In this document: positions 1 to 11,931 of the stretch, piece after piece | How positions within the stretch are numbered: position 1 is the stretch's first letter | Layout of the letters: each line of letters starts with the position of its first letter | Source of the DNA: Aquarana catesbeiana | Taxonomy: Eukaryota; Chordata; Amphibia; Anura; Ranidae | Direction of reading: 5' to 3' | Length of the DNA stretch: 64,000 nucleotides | NCBI RefSeq assembly: GCF_042186555.1 | Contig: NC_133326.1 | Span: 438,834,846 to 438,898,845 of the forward strand | Notes under the pieces: model-generated | What the model was told of the DNA's origin: nothing | Databases searched by the model: none | The model's input: the letters and a program-made list of their open reading frames with translations, nothing else | Translations under genes and position numbers: made by a program

Positions 1-1568
1 TTAGTACTGATCCATGATCTCCGCTTCAATTACTACTGATCCCTGAATTCTAGTTCACTTACTACTGATTCATGAACTCTAGTTCACTTACTACTGATCC
101 ATGAACTCTGGTTAAATTACTAGTTATCCCTGAACTCTGCCACACTTACTACTGATGTCTGCATCACTTACTACTGACCCCTTAACTCTTGTTCACTTAC
201 TACTGTTCCCTGAACTCTGCCTCAATTACTACTGACCCCTGAACTCTGGTTCACTTACTAAAGATCCCTGAACTCTGGTTCATTTACTATTGACCCCTGA
301 ACTCTGCTTCACTTACTACTGATCCCTGAACTCTGCTTCACTTACTACTGATCCCTGAACTCTAGTTCACTTACTACTGATCCCTGAACTCTGGTTCACT
401 TACTACTGATCCCTGAACTCTGCTTCAAATACTACTTATCCCTGAACTTTGCCTCACTTACTACCGACCCCTGAACTCTGCTTCACTTACTACTGACCTC
501 TGAACTCTGCCTCACTACTGACCCATGAACTTTGCCTCACTTACTACTGACCCCTGAACTCTGGTTCATTTACTACTGATCCCTGAACTCTGGTTCACTT
601 ACTACTGATCCCTGAATTTTGCCTCACTTACTTCTGACCCCTGAACTCTTGTTCATTTACTACTGACCTCTGAACTCTGGTTCACTTACTACTGATCCCT
701 GAACTCTGCTTCAATTACTACTGATCCCTGAACTCTAGTTTACTTACTACTGACCCCTGAACTCTCCCTCATTTACTACTTACCCCTGAACTCTGGTAAA
801 CTTACTACTGATTCCTGAACTCTGCTTCAATTACTACTGATCCCTGAACTCTAGTTCACTTACTAATGATTCCTGAACTCTGGTTCACTTACTAGTGATC
901 CCTGAACTTTGTTTCACTTATTACTGATCCCTGAACTTCACCTCACTTACTACTGACCCCTGAACTCCACCTCACTTACTACTGACCGCTGAACTCTGCA
1001 TCACTTACTACTGACCCCTGAACTCTGCCTCACTTACTACTGACCCCTGAACTCTGGTTCATTTACTACTGACCCCTGAACTCTGGTTCACTTACTACTG
1101 ACCCCTGAACTCTGCATCACTTACTACTGACCCCTGAACTCTGGTTCACTTACTAATGATCGCTGAACTCTAGTTCACTTACTACTGAATACTGAACTTC
1201 GTTTCACTTACTACTGACCCCTGAACTCTGCATCACTTACTACTGAACCCTGAACTCTGGTTCATTTACTACTGACCCCTGAACTCTGCATCACTTACTA
1301 CTGACCCCTGAACTCTGCCTCAATTACTACTGATCCCTGAACTCTGGTTCAATTACTAATGATCCTTGAACTCTGGTTCAATTACTACTGACCCTTGAAC
1401 TCTGGTTCACTTACTACTGATGCTTGAACTCTGCCTCACTTGCTACTGACCTCTGAATACTACTTACCTCTGAATCACTTACTACTGACCCCTGAACTCT
1501 GGTTCACTTACTAATGACCCCTGAACTCTGCCTCACTTGCTACTGACCTCTGAACACCATATCACTTA
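1..1568. repeat. 29-bp minisatellite array, copy 1 (runs off window start)
   Basis: Tandem array of about 54 imperfect 29-bp units with the core CTTACTACTGACCCCTGAAC followed by TCTGGTTCA or variants. Unit-to-unit differences are mostly point changes (GATCCC or GACCCC, GGTTCA or GCCTCA or GCATCA), with occasional short deletions. No spacers separate the units. The array starts before base 1, so its true length is unknown. It shares order and variants with the second array at 2206-3896. Confidence 0.93.
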
Positions 1569-2205
1569 GTGCTGACTCTGAGTCACTGAGCTCTGTGTCA
1601 CATACTACAGAGGTCAATAGCAATACAGAGTATAGAGTGCAGTAGTAAGCAACCCTCTGTCTCTCATTTATGCACTGCTTACCTGCTTTTTCCTTCTCCC
1701 TGGACTTTTTACAGTACTCAGGATACTGCAGCTCTGGATCTTCTTCTCCTTCTATTCACTGGTCCTGTAGGTAAAGCTAAATTACAGCTACTCGTAGCCC
1801 CGTCCACTGGACCTGGGAATAGGAGAGGGGGGGGAGTATGGGGAGCTGGAGTTACAGTATTCTGAATAATGTGGAAATTCCAGGGAGAAGAACAGAAGCC
1901 AATCCTATTTCTATGTCTCCCGTACAGCCGCGCTTGTCACAGGCAGCTACAGGGGAAACGCTGTTTGTTTGTGTCGGGGAGGGTACTAAAGGATGTCTCC
2001 GAGCTATGATTGACTGTGATTGGCAGTTAGGAGGCATATGTGCGAAGCAATTAGGGTGTGCACAGGCACACCCGGAACACCCCATGCGCACGCCTATGCC
2101 TTAGCCTATTGTATACAGTTTATGCCTTGAATTGTGTATCCCATTCTTCTGTACTATTATTTGGAAAACTTTGAATAACATTTTTGAACAGAAAAATGCT
2201 GCAAA
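1569..2205. repeat. Spacer of 2.3-kb higher-order repeat, copy 1
   Basis: Non-tandem segment that follows the 29-bp array and recurs at 3897-4515 with the same flanking order. It contains a short G run near 1826-1835 and a GTGTGCACAGGCACACC-like stretch near 2056. The small open frames here differ between the two copies and match no protein family I know, so I treat them as chance. The second 29-bp array restarts directly after its A-rich end near 2205. Confidence 0.8.
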
Positions 2206-3896
2206 AATGCTGAACTCTGGTTCGTTTACTACTGACCCCTGAACTCTGGTTCACTTACTACTGACCCCTGAACTCTGGTTCACTTACTACTGATCCATGA
2301 TCTCCGCTTCAATTACTACTGATCCCTGAATTCTAGTTCACTTACTACTGATTCATGAACTCTAGTTCACTTACTACTGATCCATGCACTCTGGTTAAAT
2401 TACTACTTATCCCTGAACCCTGCCTCACTTACTACTGATGTCTGCATCACTTACTACTGACCCCTTAACTCTGGTTCACTTACTACTGTTCCCTGAACTC
2501 TGCATCAATTACTACTGACCCCTGAACTCTGGTTCATTTACTAAAGATCCCTGAACTCTGGTTCATTTACTATTTACCCCTGAACTCTGGTTCACTTACT
2601 ACTGATCCCTGAACTCTGGTTCACTTAGTACTGATCCCTGAACTCTGGTTCACTTACTACTGATCCCTGAACTCTGGTTCACTTACTACTGATCCCTGAA
2701 CTCTGGTTTACTTACTACTGATTCCTGAACTCTGGTTCACTTACTACTGATCCCTGAACTCTGCTTCAAATACTACTGATCCATGAACTCTGCCTCACTT
2801 ACTACTGACCCCTGAACTCTGGTCCACTTACTACTGATCCCTGAACTCTGGTTTACTTACTACTTATCCCTGAACTTTGCCTCACCTTCTACCGACCCCT
2901 GAACTCTGTTTCACTTACTACTGATCTCTGCCTCACTTACTGACCCTTGGACTCTGCCTCACTACTGACCCCTGAACTTTGCCTCACTTACTACTGACCC
3001 CTGAACTCTGATTCATTTACTACTGACCCCTGAACTCTGATTCATTTACTACTGACCCCTGAACTCTGATTCACTTACTACTGATCCCTGAATTTTGCTT
3101 CAATTACTACTGATCCCTGAACTCTAGTTTACTTACTACTGACCCCTGAACTCGCCCTCATTTACTACTGATCCCTGAACTCTCCCTCATTTACTACTTA
3201 CCCCTGAACTCTGGTTCACTTACTACTGACCCCTGAACTCTGGTAAACTTACTAATGATCCCTGAACTCTGCTTCAATTACTACTGATCCCTGAACTCTA
3301 GTTCACTTACTAATGATTCCTGAACTCTGGTTCACTTACTACTGATCCCTGAACTTCGCCTCACTTACTACTGACCCCTGAACTCTGCATCACTTACTAC
3401 TGACCCCTGAACTCTGCCTCACTTACTACTGACCCCTGAACTCTGCCTCACTTACTACTGACCCCTGAACTCTGCCTCACTTACTACTGACCCCTGAACT
3501 CTGCCTCACTTACTACTGACCCCTGAACTCTGGTTCATTTACTACTGACCCCTGAACTCTGGTTCATTTACTACTGACCCCTGAACTCTGGTTCACTCAC
3601 TACTGACCCCTGAACGCTGCATCACTTACTACTGACCCCTGAACTCTGCCTCAATTACTACTGATCCCTGAACTCTGGTTCAATTACTAATGATCCTTGA
3701 ACTCTGGTTCAATTACTGCTGACCCTTGAACTCTGGTTTACTTACTACTGATGCTTGAACTCTGCCCCACTTGCTACTGACCTCTGAACACTACTTACCT
3801 CTGAATCACTTACTACTGACCCCTGAACTCTGGTTCACTTACTAATGACCCCTGAACTCTGCCTCACTTACTACTGACCTCTGAACACCATATCAC
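2206..3896. repeat. 29-bp minisatellite array, copy 2
   Basis: Second block of the 29-bp unit, about 58 copies. From 2291 it follows the same sequence of variant units as the window start at an offset of about 2283 bases, rising to about 2331 bases in the spacer, so the two arrays differ by small gains or losses of units. This shows that the whole array-plus-spacer block was duplicated, rather than two arrays arising separately. Confidence 0.93.
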
Positions 3897-4515
3897 TTAG
3901 TGCTGACTCTGAGTCACTGAGCTCTGTGTCACATACTACAGAGGTCAATAGCAATATAGAGTATAGAGTGCAGTAATAAGCGACCCTCTGTCTCTCATTT
4001 AAGCACTGCTTACCTGCTTTTTCCTTCTCCCTGGACTTTTCACAGTACTCAGGATACTGCAGCTCTGGATCTTCTCCTTCTATTCACTGGTCCTGTAGGT
4101 AAAGCTAAATTACAGCTACTCGTAGCCCCGTCCACTGGACCTGAGAATAGGAGAGGGGGGGGGGGAGTATGGGGAGCTGGAGTTGCAGTATTCTGAATAA
4201 TGTGGAAAGTCCAGGGAGAAGAACAGAAGCCAATCCTACTTCTATGTCTCCCGTACAGCCGCGCTTGTCACAGGCAGCTACAGGGGAAACGCTGCTTGTG
4301 TCGGGGAGGGGGCGGGTACTAAAGGACGTCGCCGAGCTATGATTGACTGTGATTGGCAGTTAGGAGGCATATGTGCGAAGCAATTAGGGTGTGCCCAGGC
4401 ACACCCGGAACACCCTATGCATTAGCCTATTGTATGCAGTTGATGCCTTGAATTGTGTATCCCATTCTTCTGTACTATTATTTGGAAAACTTTGAATAAC
4501 ATTTTTGAACAGAAA
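3897..4515. repeat. Spacer of 2.3-kb higher-order repeat, copy 2
   Basis: Copy of 1569-2205 with point differences and small indels, for example a longer G run near 4156 and loss of a few bases near 4414. It ends at the same AAAAATGCTGCAAA sequence as copy 1 and is followed by non-repeat DNA instead of another array. Confidence 0.8.
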
Positions 4516-4968
4516 AATGCTGCAAATATAGAAAATTACCTATTATTCTGCTACCAATCCAGTGTGCTCTTTTCTTCCTGTTTGGATTGCCACTCGGTAC
4601 CTTTTCTGCACTGAAATCGCAATCAGTGTTGTCAGTCCTGCCTGCTGTATTACAGAACTCCACCTATCCCCCACCCATCTCTCCTCATACAAGGCAATGC
4701 CAACTGTACATTGATCCTTTTACCCCCTCCATTCAAACTCCCTGCATATGTGGTCTCCTTCTCTAGCCAAGCCAACCGCATGCAGTTTAGATGGCCCAGA
4801 ACAGCAGCTAGGCGGATGCCTATTGTGAAATTCAGCTCATCCTGTAAACTACAGGATGGAGAGGAATGAGGGGCCAGTACTTTTTTGAGAGAGGACTCAA
4901 AACATCTGCATTTGTAATGAGAGAACCTTCACCAATTCCAGCAGGATATGTCGGTGAACTATGAATAA
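4516..4968. other. Unassigned sequence
   Basis: About 450 bases with no coding pattern, tandem repeat or terminal inverted repeat that I could identify. It lies between the 2.3-kb duplication and the likely left end of the piggyBac element. Confidence 0.5.
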
Positions 4969-5329
4969 CCCGTTGCCGACCAGCCACCGTCATTATACTG
5001 AGGCAGGTTGGCAGCGCTGCGTGAATAGCCGTAGACGGCAGTGGACGTAAGTCACGCGCGCACCCGCCGTCCCTGCGACAATTTGGATTTGCTTCAGAAC
5101 CGATCAGTCTACAGGCCCAGGCCAATGATTTTTGGTCTGGACCTGCTGATCAGTTCTGGCGAATGAATTGCTTTCTCTGCCTGTGTAATGTAAACACAGG
5201 CAGAGGAAGTGATGTCACCTCTCCTCGTGGAGCCCTTTTCGGTTTCAGTGCGAGAGGAGAGGACATCTTACTGTGAATACACCAACACTACACTAACACC
5301 AGTACACGTAGGCACACTTTTCACCCCCC

Positions 5330-5870
5330 CCCATCACCCCCTCAGTTAACCCTTTCACTCCCTGTCACAGTGCCACCAAGTGCAGTTTTTTCACTGATCA
5401 CTGTACTTGTTTCACTTGTGACACTAATCAGCATTAGGGCAGTTAGTAGTAGGCCCAGGTAGGTTTAGGGTACCCCCCATTAACCCCCTAATAAACCTTT
5501 AACCCTCTGATCACCCCCCCAGTTAACCCTTCACCCCCTGTCACAGTGGCACTAGTATAGTGTACAGATCTCTTTTCTGATCACTGTATTCGTGTCACTT
5601 GTGACTCTAAACAGCGTTAAGGCAGTTAGTGGTAGTCGCAGATAGGTTTAGGGTGCCCACCATATAGTCCCTAATAAAGGTTTAACCCCTTGATCATCCC
5701 CCAGTTAACCCTTTCACTCCCTGTCACTGTGGCATTAGTATATTGTACAGATCTTTTTTCTAATCACCGTATTAGTGTCACAGGTTAGCTAGTTATTGGC
5801 AGTTGGGTGTCAGCGTCAGTTAGCATCAATCCCAGACAGCGTCAGATTTTAACCCTTTGATTGCCAGTAG
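5330..5870 (+). repeat. ~180-bp tandem repeat in piggyBac 5' region
   Basis: Three successive copies begin at the phrase CAGTTAACCCTTTCACTCCC (near 5343, 5520 and 5704). Each carries GTGTCACTTGTGAC-type and CAGATCTCTTTTCTGATCAC-type blocks and TAGGTTTAGGGT. The third copy is partial. Subterminal repeats of this kind lie between the left end and the transposase start at 6235. Confidence 0.75.
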
Positions 5871-6234
5871 CACTAACACATACACCTCCCTTACTAGTAT
5901 AGTGTTTGAACAGATCAATATCTTTGATCTTGATCAGATATATACTAGCGTCCCCAGTAGTATAGTGTTCCCAAAAACATGGTGTTAGCAGGATCAGCCC
6001 AGACACCTGCCAGCACCTGCGTTTAGCCCCTCCGCCCAGCCCAGCCCACCCAAGTACAATACCAATAAATCACCGTCACTTACAAAACACAACACACAAA
6101 ACTGCAGTGTTAGCAGAGCCAGGCTTGATCCCTGCTAACGCTAACAGTAAAAGAATTTTGGAGAAATTCAAGCAGTCGCTGACAACCAGTTGCTCTTTTG
6201 CCTGTGAGTCGCACTAGCTGTACCTATAAATTTA

Positions 6235-8840
6235 GTGGCCAAAATGTCCAAACAGAGGTACACAAGTGAAGAGGGCTACACGTTGCTGAGCATGACAGAT
6301 GAGAGCGAAGGGGAAGCCTCACTGTTAGATTTAGGCTCAGTATACGAACCCGTAGAGAGCAGCGGCGCCCTGACAGATAGCTCTGGTGATGGAGTAGTGG
6401 TTCCTGCTAAGGTGTACCCCACCTCGTTCTTCTATTGTTGAGGTGCAACAACGACAGGATTCTCGTATGGAGCAGAAAGCCAGTACTAGTGCCGCACAAC
6501 CTTCTGGTGAACTGGCAAGCAACAGCGGCCTAGCACATCCTGGTCATAGACAAACCAGCACTGCAGTATCAGAAAGAGCAAGCGCATGGCCTGATGCATG
6601 GGTCCTTTTAAAACGAATATCTACATTGACATTCATTTACTTTTTCATGTAGGGGAACATCTGCAGTAGTCCAGCTATAGTGGTTCATGTTAGCAACAAT
6701 GAATGTGAACAATCAATAATATTCTAACATCTTTCTTATTTATACACATCTTTTATTAAGCTATATGGGGCATTGTTCTAAAATTATATATATGTAAACA
6801 TACTTATCATTTGACATATGCCTTTTAAGGTTTGGAATAGAGTCCGCAATTCTATCTATATCTATATTGATATCTGTTCGGTGTTTGTTCAATGTAGAGT
6901 GCTGTGATGTAGAAGGAACCTCCCTACAGTGAAGGAAAATCCATGTAATAGAGAGGACCACTCATCCACTTATTCGCCACATATCTAGTCCTCTACATTT
7001 TAGGATGCAGACCAGACTTAGCACCTTAAGGATCTGAGGAAGAGGAAAACACTCGAAATGCGTTAACCGATTATTCAATTTTTATCCCGTATATGGGCAC
7101 CATTTTAATATTTAACACAGTTCAATAAGGGGTACTTAAATTGTAATTCACCCACTCTTATAAATACGTAGTATTTTTTTACTATTTTCTGTATATACCA
7201 TTTTGTTTTAAAAAATGTTTTAAAAGGACCCATGCATGAGGCCACACTCTCTCTTTCTCCTTCTCGTATAGCATTTTGGACTTCCCCCGTTGGCCAAGGC
7301 AGCGGGGTATGCATGCATGATAGATTACACATCAATACCTTTATGAAAATACTAACAGTTTTACTAAGACCTATCCGCACAAGTGCAGGAGAAATTTTTC
7401 TCTGTTTACATTAGCACTGCAGTATCACTTCGTGATGTGGCGAATCCCATAAGTGCAGTTCAAGCTGATGCGGTGGCTAGCACAAGTAGTGCCCCGCAGC
7501 CACCAAGAATTCAAAGACAGGCCCGTAAGGGCCATAGTGTCCTTTAGTCTGCATATGCTAATCCTGATTGGCAGCCCACCACTTCTGTAGCACCCGTACT
7601 TCCCCCATTCACTGGCCAACCCGGAATTCAGGTAGAAACAGCAGATTTTAGTACCCTTGACTTTTACAAGCTGTTTTTCACAGAAGAGCTCTGCAGATCT
7701 ATTGTGGACCAAAGTAATTTATGCGCTGGTCAATTTATCGCCGTAAATCCAAATTTGACCCTTGCCTGAGAATTTTCCTGGAAACCTATACCGGTTCCCA
7801 AATTTAAGACCTATCCCTCCTATCCTATTGGGCCTATCCCTCCTCATGGGCATAACTAAAAAGAGTGAGTTGCGGTCATATTTGTCCACTGACCCAATTC
7901 ACCACATGCCCATGTTCTCTGCTTCCATGACCAGGACTAGATACGAGCAAATTTTGCGGCTCATGCATTTCACCGATAATGAACTTTGTCGTCCTCGGGG
8001 TGACCCTGGATACGATTGGCTCCACAAACCTCGACCCCTCGTAAACCTCTTAAACCAACAGTTTGCAGCCTTGTTTATTCCCGATCAAGTTGTCTGCGTT
8101 GATGAGTCCTTGGTTAAGTTTTCTGGCTGCCTGTCTTTCAAACAGTATCTCCCCAGCAACCATGTCAGATATGGGGGTCAAATAATATAAACTCTATGAC
8201 AGGGCAACAGGCTATACATATAGTTTTATGGTTTTATGAGGGAAAAGACAGCACTGCGGAGCCCCCCAACTGCCCAGACTACATAGGAAGCAGCAGTAAG
8301 ATTGTTTGGGATTTGTTGTCACCCTTATTTGGAAAGGGGTACCACTTGTATGTGGACAATTATTATACAAGCGTGCTACTTTTTAGTCACCTTTTTGGTT
8401 CTGGAATTTGCGCATGTGGCACCATGCAATCTAATCACCAGCGCTTCCCCCAAAGACTTATAGAGTCCCGTCTTAGACGGGGGAGAGAGCCTGCTTGAGA
8501 TGTAATAATTTGCTTGCAGTGAAGTGGAGGGACGCACGGAATGTTTTTGTTATGTCCTCCATTCACACAGATACAACAGTCCAAATTCCAATGGTGACTG
8601 GTGTTGTTGAGAAGCCCCTCTGTGTCCACGAATACAACCTTAACATGGGAGAGGTGGACTGAAAATGACCAGATGATGGCGCCATATTTAACTGCCCGTA
8701 GAGCCAGACACTGGTAAAAAAAAGTGTCTGTCTACTTATTTCAATTGGCTCTGCTGAATGCTTATGTGCTACACAAAGCGCCAGGACGAACTTCCATGAA
8801 GAGATCATCACAGCCTATCTGTTTCCAGGCAGCGCTGTTA
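6235..8840 (+). pseudogene. piggyBac transposase pseudogene (DDE_Tnp_1_7 type)
   Basis: The reading starts with a Met at 6235 or 6244 and an acidic Ser/Glu-rich N-terminus (YEPVESSGALTDSS), as in piggyBac-derived proteins. It shifts frame near 6440 and is interrupted by the insertion at 6573-7413. It resumes with stops near 7547 and 7768, then gives the catalytic core: FSASMTRTRYEQILRLMHF, CVDESLVKFSG, LSFKQYLPSN, FYEGKDS, GKGYHLYVDNYYTS, and VD followed by a stop and NDQM. All three catalytic Asp codons of the piggyBac DDD triad can be seen (near 8100, 8355 and 8658), but stops and frameshifts separate them. The closest family I recall is Xenopus Uribo2/PGBD4. The C-terminal zinc-binding region is absent. 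It cannot encode a working transposase. Confidence 0.9.
6573..7413. mobile_element. 841-bp insertion inside piggyBac with 15-bp target duplication
   Basis: The 15-mer AGCACTGCAGTATCA occurs at 6558-6572 and again at 7414-7428, and the piggyBac frame is continuous if everything between is removed. The insert has a ~25-bp inverted repeat around GCATGGGTCCTTTTAAAAC (6596-6615 and 7218-7237) and a CTGAGGAAGAGGAAAACACT / CGAAATGCGTT phrase near 7036-7066. I have seen similar phrases in amphibian repeats next to Penelope-like or other retroelement 3' ends. There is no poly-A tail and there are no terminal inverted repeats at the ends. The family is not determined. Confidence 0.75.
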
Positions 8841-9753
8841 CATGCATATAAAGGTAAAGGAGAAGGCCTTCAAAAAATACAGGGTTGGAAATCATCATCA
8901 GCATTCAGAAAGAAATGTAAGGGTGCAATTAGGACGGCTAAGATAGAACACGAAAGACATATAGCGGAGGAGAGCAAAAAAAAATCCTGAGAAATTATTT
9001 AAGTATGTAAACAGTAAAAAAAGGGAGGACAGACCATATTGGCCCCATAAAGAATGAGGAAGGACATCTGGTTACAAAGGATGGGGAGATGGCGAAGGTA
9101 TTGAATTTATTCTTCGCCTCAGTCTTCACAAGGGAATTGGGGGGCTTCAGTAACCAAAACTGCAGTGTTTATCCTTATGACAAATCACAGGAAGCACCTC
9201 CATGGTTAACAGAGGACAGAATTAAAATTAGACTTGGGAAACTTAACATTAATAAATCACCGGGACCAGATGGCTTACATCCAAGGGTACTTAGGGAACT
9301 CAGTCAAGAAATTGCCAGACCATTGTTCCTAATTTTTTACTGACATTCTACTGACTGGTATGGCACCAGGTGATTGGAGAAAAGCCAATGTAGCACCAAT
9401 ATGTAAAAGGGCTCAAAATACATCCCTGGGAATTACAGACCAATTAGCTTAACATTAATAGTATGCAAGCTCTTGGAGGGGATGATAAGGGACTATATAC
9501 AAGATTTTAGTAACGAGAACAGTATCATTAGCAGTAATTAGCATGGATTCATGAAGAATTGTTCTTGCCAAACCAATCTATTAACCTTCTATGAGGAGGT
9601 GAGTTGCCATCTAGATAAAGGAAGGCCCGTGAACGTGGTGTATCTGGATTGTGCAAAAGCATTTGACACAGTTCCCCATAAATGTTTACTGTACAAAATA
9701 AGGTCTGTTGACATGGACCATGGGGTGAGTACATGGATTGAAAACTGGCTACA
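8841..9753 (+). pseudogene. CR1 LINE reverse transcriptase, fragment 1 of 3
   Basis: This is the start of a 5'-truncated CR1 copy. It aligns with the better CR1 copy on the minus strand at 38598-40913, beginning at ATGCATATAAAGG. Recognisable text includes EHERHIAEESKK, NINKSPGPDGLHPRVLRELS, HGF-type and VVYLDCAKAFDTVPHK, the early fingers and palm motifs of the LINE RT (the D of DxAKAFD is present). There are frameshifts near 8985, 9340 and 9410 and a stop where QHGF should begin. The copy is cut at 9753 by the L1 insertion and continues at 16168. Confidence 0.92.
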
Positions 9754-9794
9754 GGAGGGGGGCAGGAGGCGGAGCCTAGCGGAGCAGACATGCA

Positions 9795-10985
9795 TTGTTA
9801 GAGCTCCACACCGCTGAGGAGAGAAGAGAAGGACAAAGCGGAGCCTGCAGGCTCAAAAGGTATCCATTTGAACCTTTTTGCCCCAGGGAACAAACTGTGA
9901 AAGTTTGGGCAGGAAATATGGTACTGGGAGGAAACCGTGGCAGAAATAAAAATCACCTCACAAAGAGCTCACAGGCACTCACTGCAGCTGAAGCAGCTCC
10001 AGTCACCTCACAAGATACAGCATCAGGGTGCTCTCACAGACAGAAAATGTCACAGCAAGACTCTCCATTTGAGTCAGATACAGAACAAATCCTCTCACAA
10101 ACTTCTCCACAAGCCTCCTCAGTATCCCCAGTAATATTATTGCAATTTGAAAAGATGCTTCATAAGGCTTTAAAACAAACCTCAGACCAAATAACAAAAA
10201 GCCTAACCAAAGAAATAAGAGAGCTGGGAAACCGCACCGCAGCCTTAGAAATAAAAATGGATGAAATTGAAATTACAACCCAAAAAAATATAACAGAATT
10301 GGAACAATTAAAAAAAGAGAATTTAATACTTCAAACTAAGCTCGAAGATTACGAAAATAGAGCCAGACGTTCAAACTTGCGCATAAGGGGAATACCTGAA
10401 ACTGTGACAGACCTGGAATCTACTATTACTGCTCTATTACAAGAACTAAAGCCAGATATCCCTATTGAACGTTTAGAACTGGACAGAGTACACAGAGCCC
10501 TCACAGCCAAAAAGAAAGATGGACCCCCACGTGATATAATCACAAAATTTCATTATTACAGAACGAAAGAACAAATACTAATTGCTGCAAGAGAAAAAAA
10601 GGAACTTAATTTTCAAGGACACAATTATCAAATTTTTGCTGACCTATCCCAACTTACTATTACTAAAAGACGATCCATGAAACCCCAACTAATGGAACTG
10701 CAACGCCACAACATTATGTATCAATGGGGCTTCCCCTTTTCCATCAGATTTAACTACCAAGGTACAATTTACAGAAGCAGATCAGCAGATGAACTACAAC
10801 AAACCCTTTTAAAATTAAATTTGACAGAACCCACAAGCAGCAACACTCCCACACGCAGAAGAATGGCGTCATCTTCACCTTCAGGCAGCACCCAGAAAAT
10901 TTCAGAACAAAATGGGAATCATCATTCTCACAAAAGAGGCCGTTATGCCACATCATCCATGGACCAAGAAGATTCAATGGACTGA
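9795..10985 (+). CDS. L1 ORF1 protein (RNA-binding chaperone)
   Basis: This open frame of 396 codons has no internal stop. L1 ORF1p forms coiled-coil trimers that coat the L1 RNA in the cytoplasmic ribonucleoprotein. The sequence shows a low-complexity Ser/Gln N-terminus, then a heptad-like coiled coil at about residues 125-190 (ITELEQLKKENLILQTKLED). Next is the hallmark RARRSNLRIRGIPE (about 188-202) that opens the RRM-like domain, and a basic C-terminal domain with ITKFHYYRTKEQIL and ADLSQLTITKRR. The first Met lies only 42 bases inside the element. The Met at 9918 (residue 42, MVLGGNRGRNK) is an equally plausible start, because the upstream stretch looks like translated 5' UTR. It precedes ORF2 in the same orientation, as expected of a bicistronic L1. 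Confidence 0.9.
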   Translation: MLELHTAEERREGQSGACRLKRYPFEPFCPREQTVKVWAGNMVLGGNRGRNKNHLTKSSQALTAAEAAPVTSQDTASGCSHRQKMSQQDSPFESDTEQILSQTSPQASSVSPVILLQFEKMLHKALKQTSDQITKSLTKEIRELGNRTAALEIKMDEIEITTQKNITELEQLKKENLILQTKLEDYENRARRSNLRIRGIPETVTDLESTITALLQELKPDIPIERLELDRVHRALTAKKKDGPPRDIITKFHYYRTKEQILIAAREKKELNFQGHNYQIFADLSQLTITKRRSMKPQLMELQRHNIMYQWGFPFSIRFNYQGTIYRSRSADELQQTLLKLNLTEPTSSNTPTRRRMASSSPSGSTQKISEQNGNHHSHKRGRYATSSMDQEDSMD

Positions 10986-11931
10986 CATCCTAATTCCTGA
11001 TATCTCTTCATTTATTATACTAAGAGACGGTTCTCTATAAAAAACCTGTATTTATAATTGAATGTGACTGCATTCTGATAGTCACACACTGTGTGGGATC
11101 ATGTTACATTCCAGTTATATTTCTTATTACTTCTGATTCATATAGCCTTAGAATATATAAGTGAAATAAGGAAATTCTTGTTCAGTTATATATTATCAGG
11201 TAATAACAATAGATTTATTACTTTTTAGGACAAATATGTTCAATAATCCAGAAGTAATGGAAGCTTTTTCTTTCATTTCTTAAAAAAAATATATTATTAC
11301 CTAACTAGTTCCTAGAATTATGTTTTTGTTTATTCTAATCTGAAGCAATACAACCTCAATTTTATGAGTTAACATATCTAAACAGTTACATATGAATAAA
11401 ATATGTAATTGTTTACTCTAAAAGGGTTAAAATCCCAAAATAATTCAAACTATCTTCATCAATACCAAAGTTATTAACAGTACCTTTCTAACTGAATTAT
11501 TTAGCCTAGGGCAAGACTAACCATATACAACCACCCTGGAATAAATCATTTCAACAAAAACTATATTCTGCACTCCAATTAATGAAACATCATTTTGATG
11601 TCTTTTGACATAGCACTTCTCTCCTGTAAGCGGAAGATCCGTGTACCCCCATTAGCCCTCCTCATTCTCCCAACCATATTATGTGGGAGTGTGACGAAGG
11701 CACTTATTCCCCTGAGAGAGATATTTATTCTCTTTCACGGGTAAATTGTGATTACTTGCAAAAAATAATTTATACAATGTATCATCTAATCTCATATGTT
11801 TTTTGTTTACTCTTTACGCCAGAATTCACTGGTTTCTTTTCTATCTATTCATCTCTTCAGTCCACACAGGTTGATCTGCGCAGTCAGCTCTGCATAACAA
11901 AAAGTAAGTCAAAACTATTTGATCTGTTGCC
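10986..11931 (+). other. L1 inter-ORF region
   Basis: AT-rich sequence between the ORF1 stop and the ORF2 start. No coding pattern is visible beyond a chance 87-codon frame that overlaps the ORF2 start. At ~945 bases it is long compared with mammalian L1 spacers. I see no TIR or target duplication inside it that would mark a further insertion. Confidence 0.6.

Larger units (their letters stand above)
4969..8840 (+). mobile_element. Degenerate piggyBac (Uribo-like) DNA transposon, right end lost
   Basis: The left end is placed at CCCGTTGCCGACC just after ATAA, a decayed form of the TTAA target used by piggyBac elements; this boundary is inferred. The 5' part holds about three tandem ~180-bp repeats (5330-5870), then a transposase pseudogene. 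An 841-bp sequence is inserted at 6573-7413. The 3' part stops where 5'-truncated CR1 sequence begins near 8840, and I could not find the missing C-terminal cysteine-rich domain or right TIR after the CR1 ends at 24300. Confidence 0.75.

Noticed and set aside
1838..2104. 88-codon frame in the spacer of the 2.3-kb repeat
   Set aside because: The second copy has indels that break it, and it matches no family I know.
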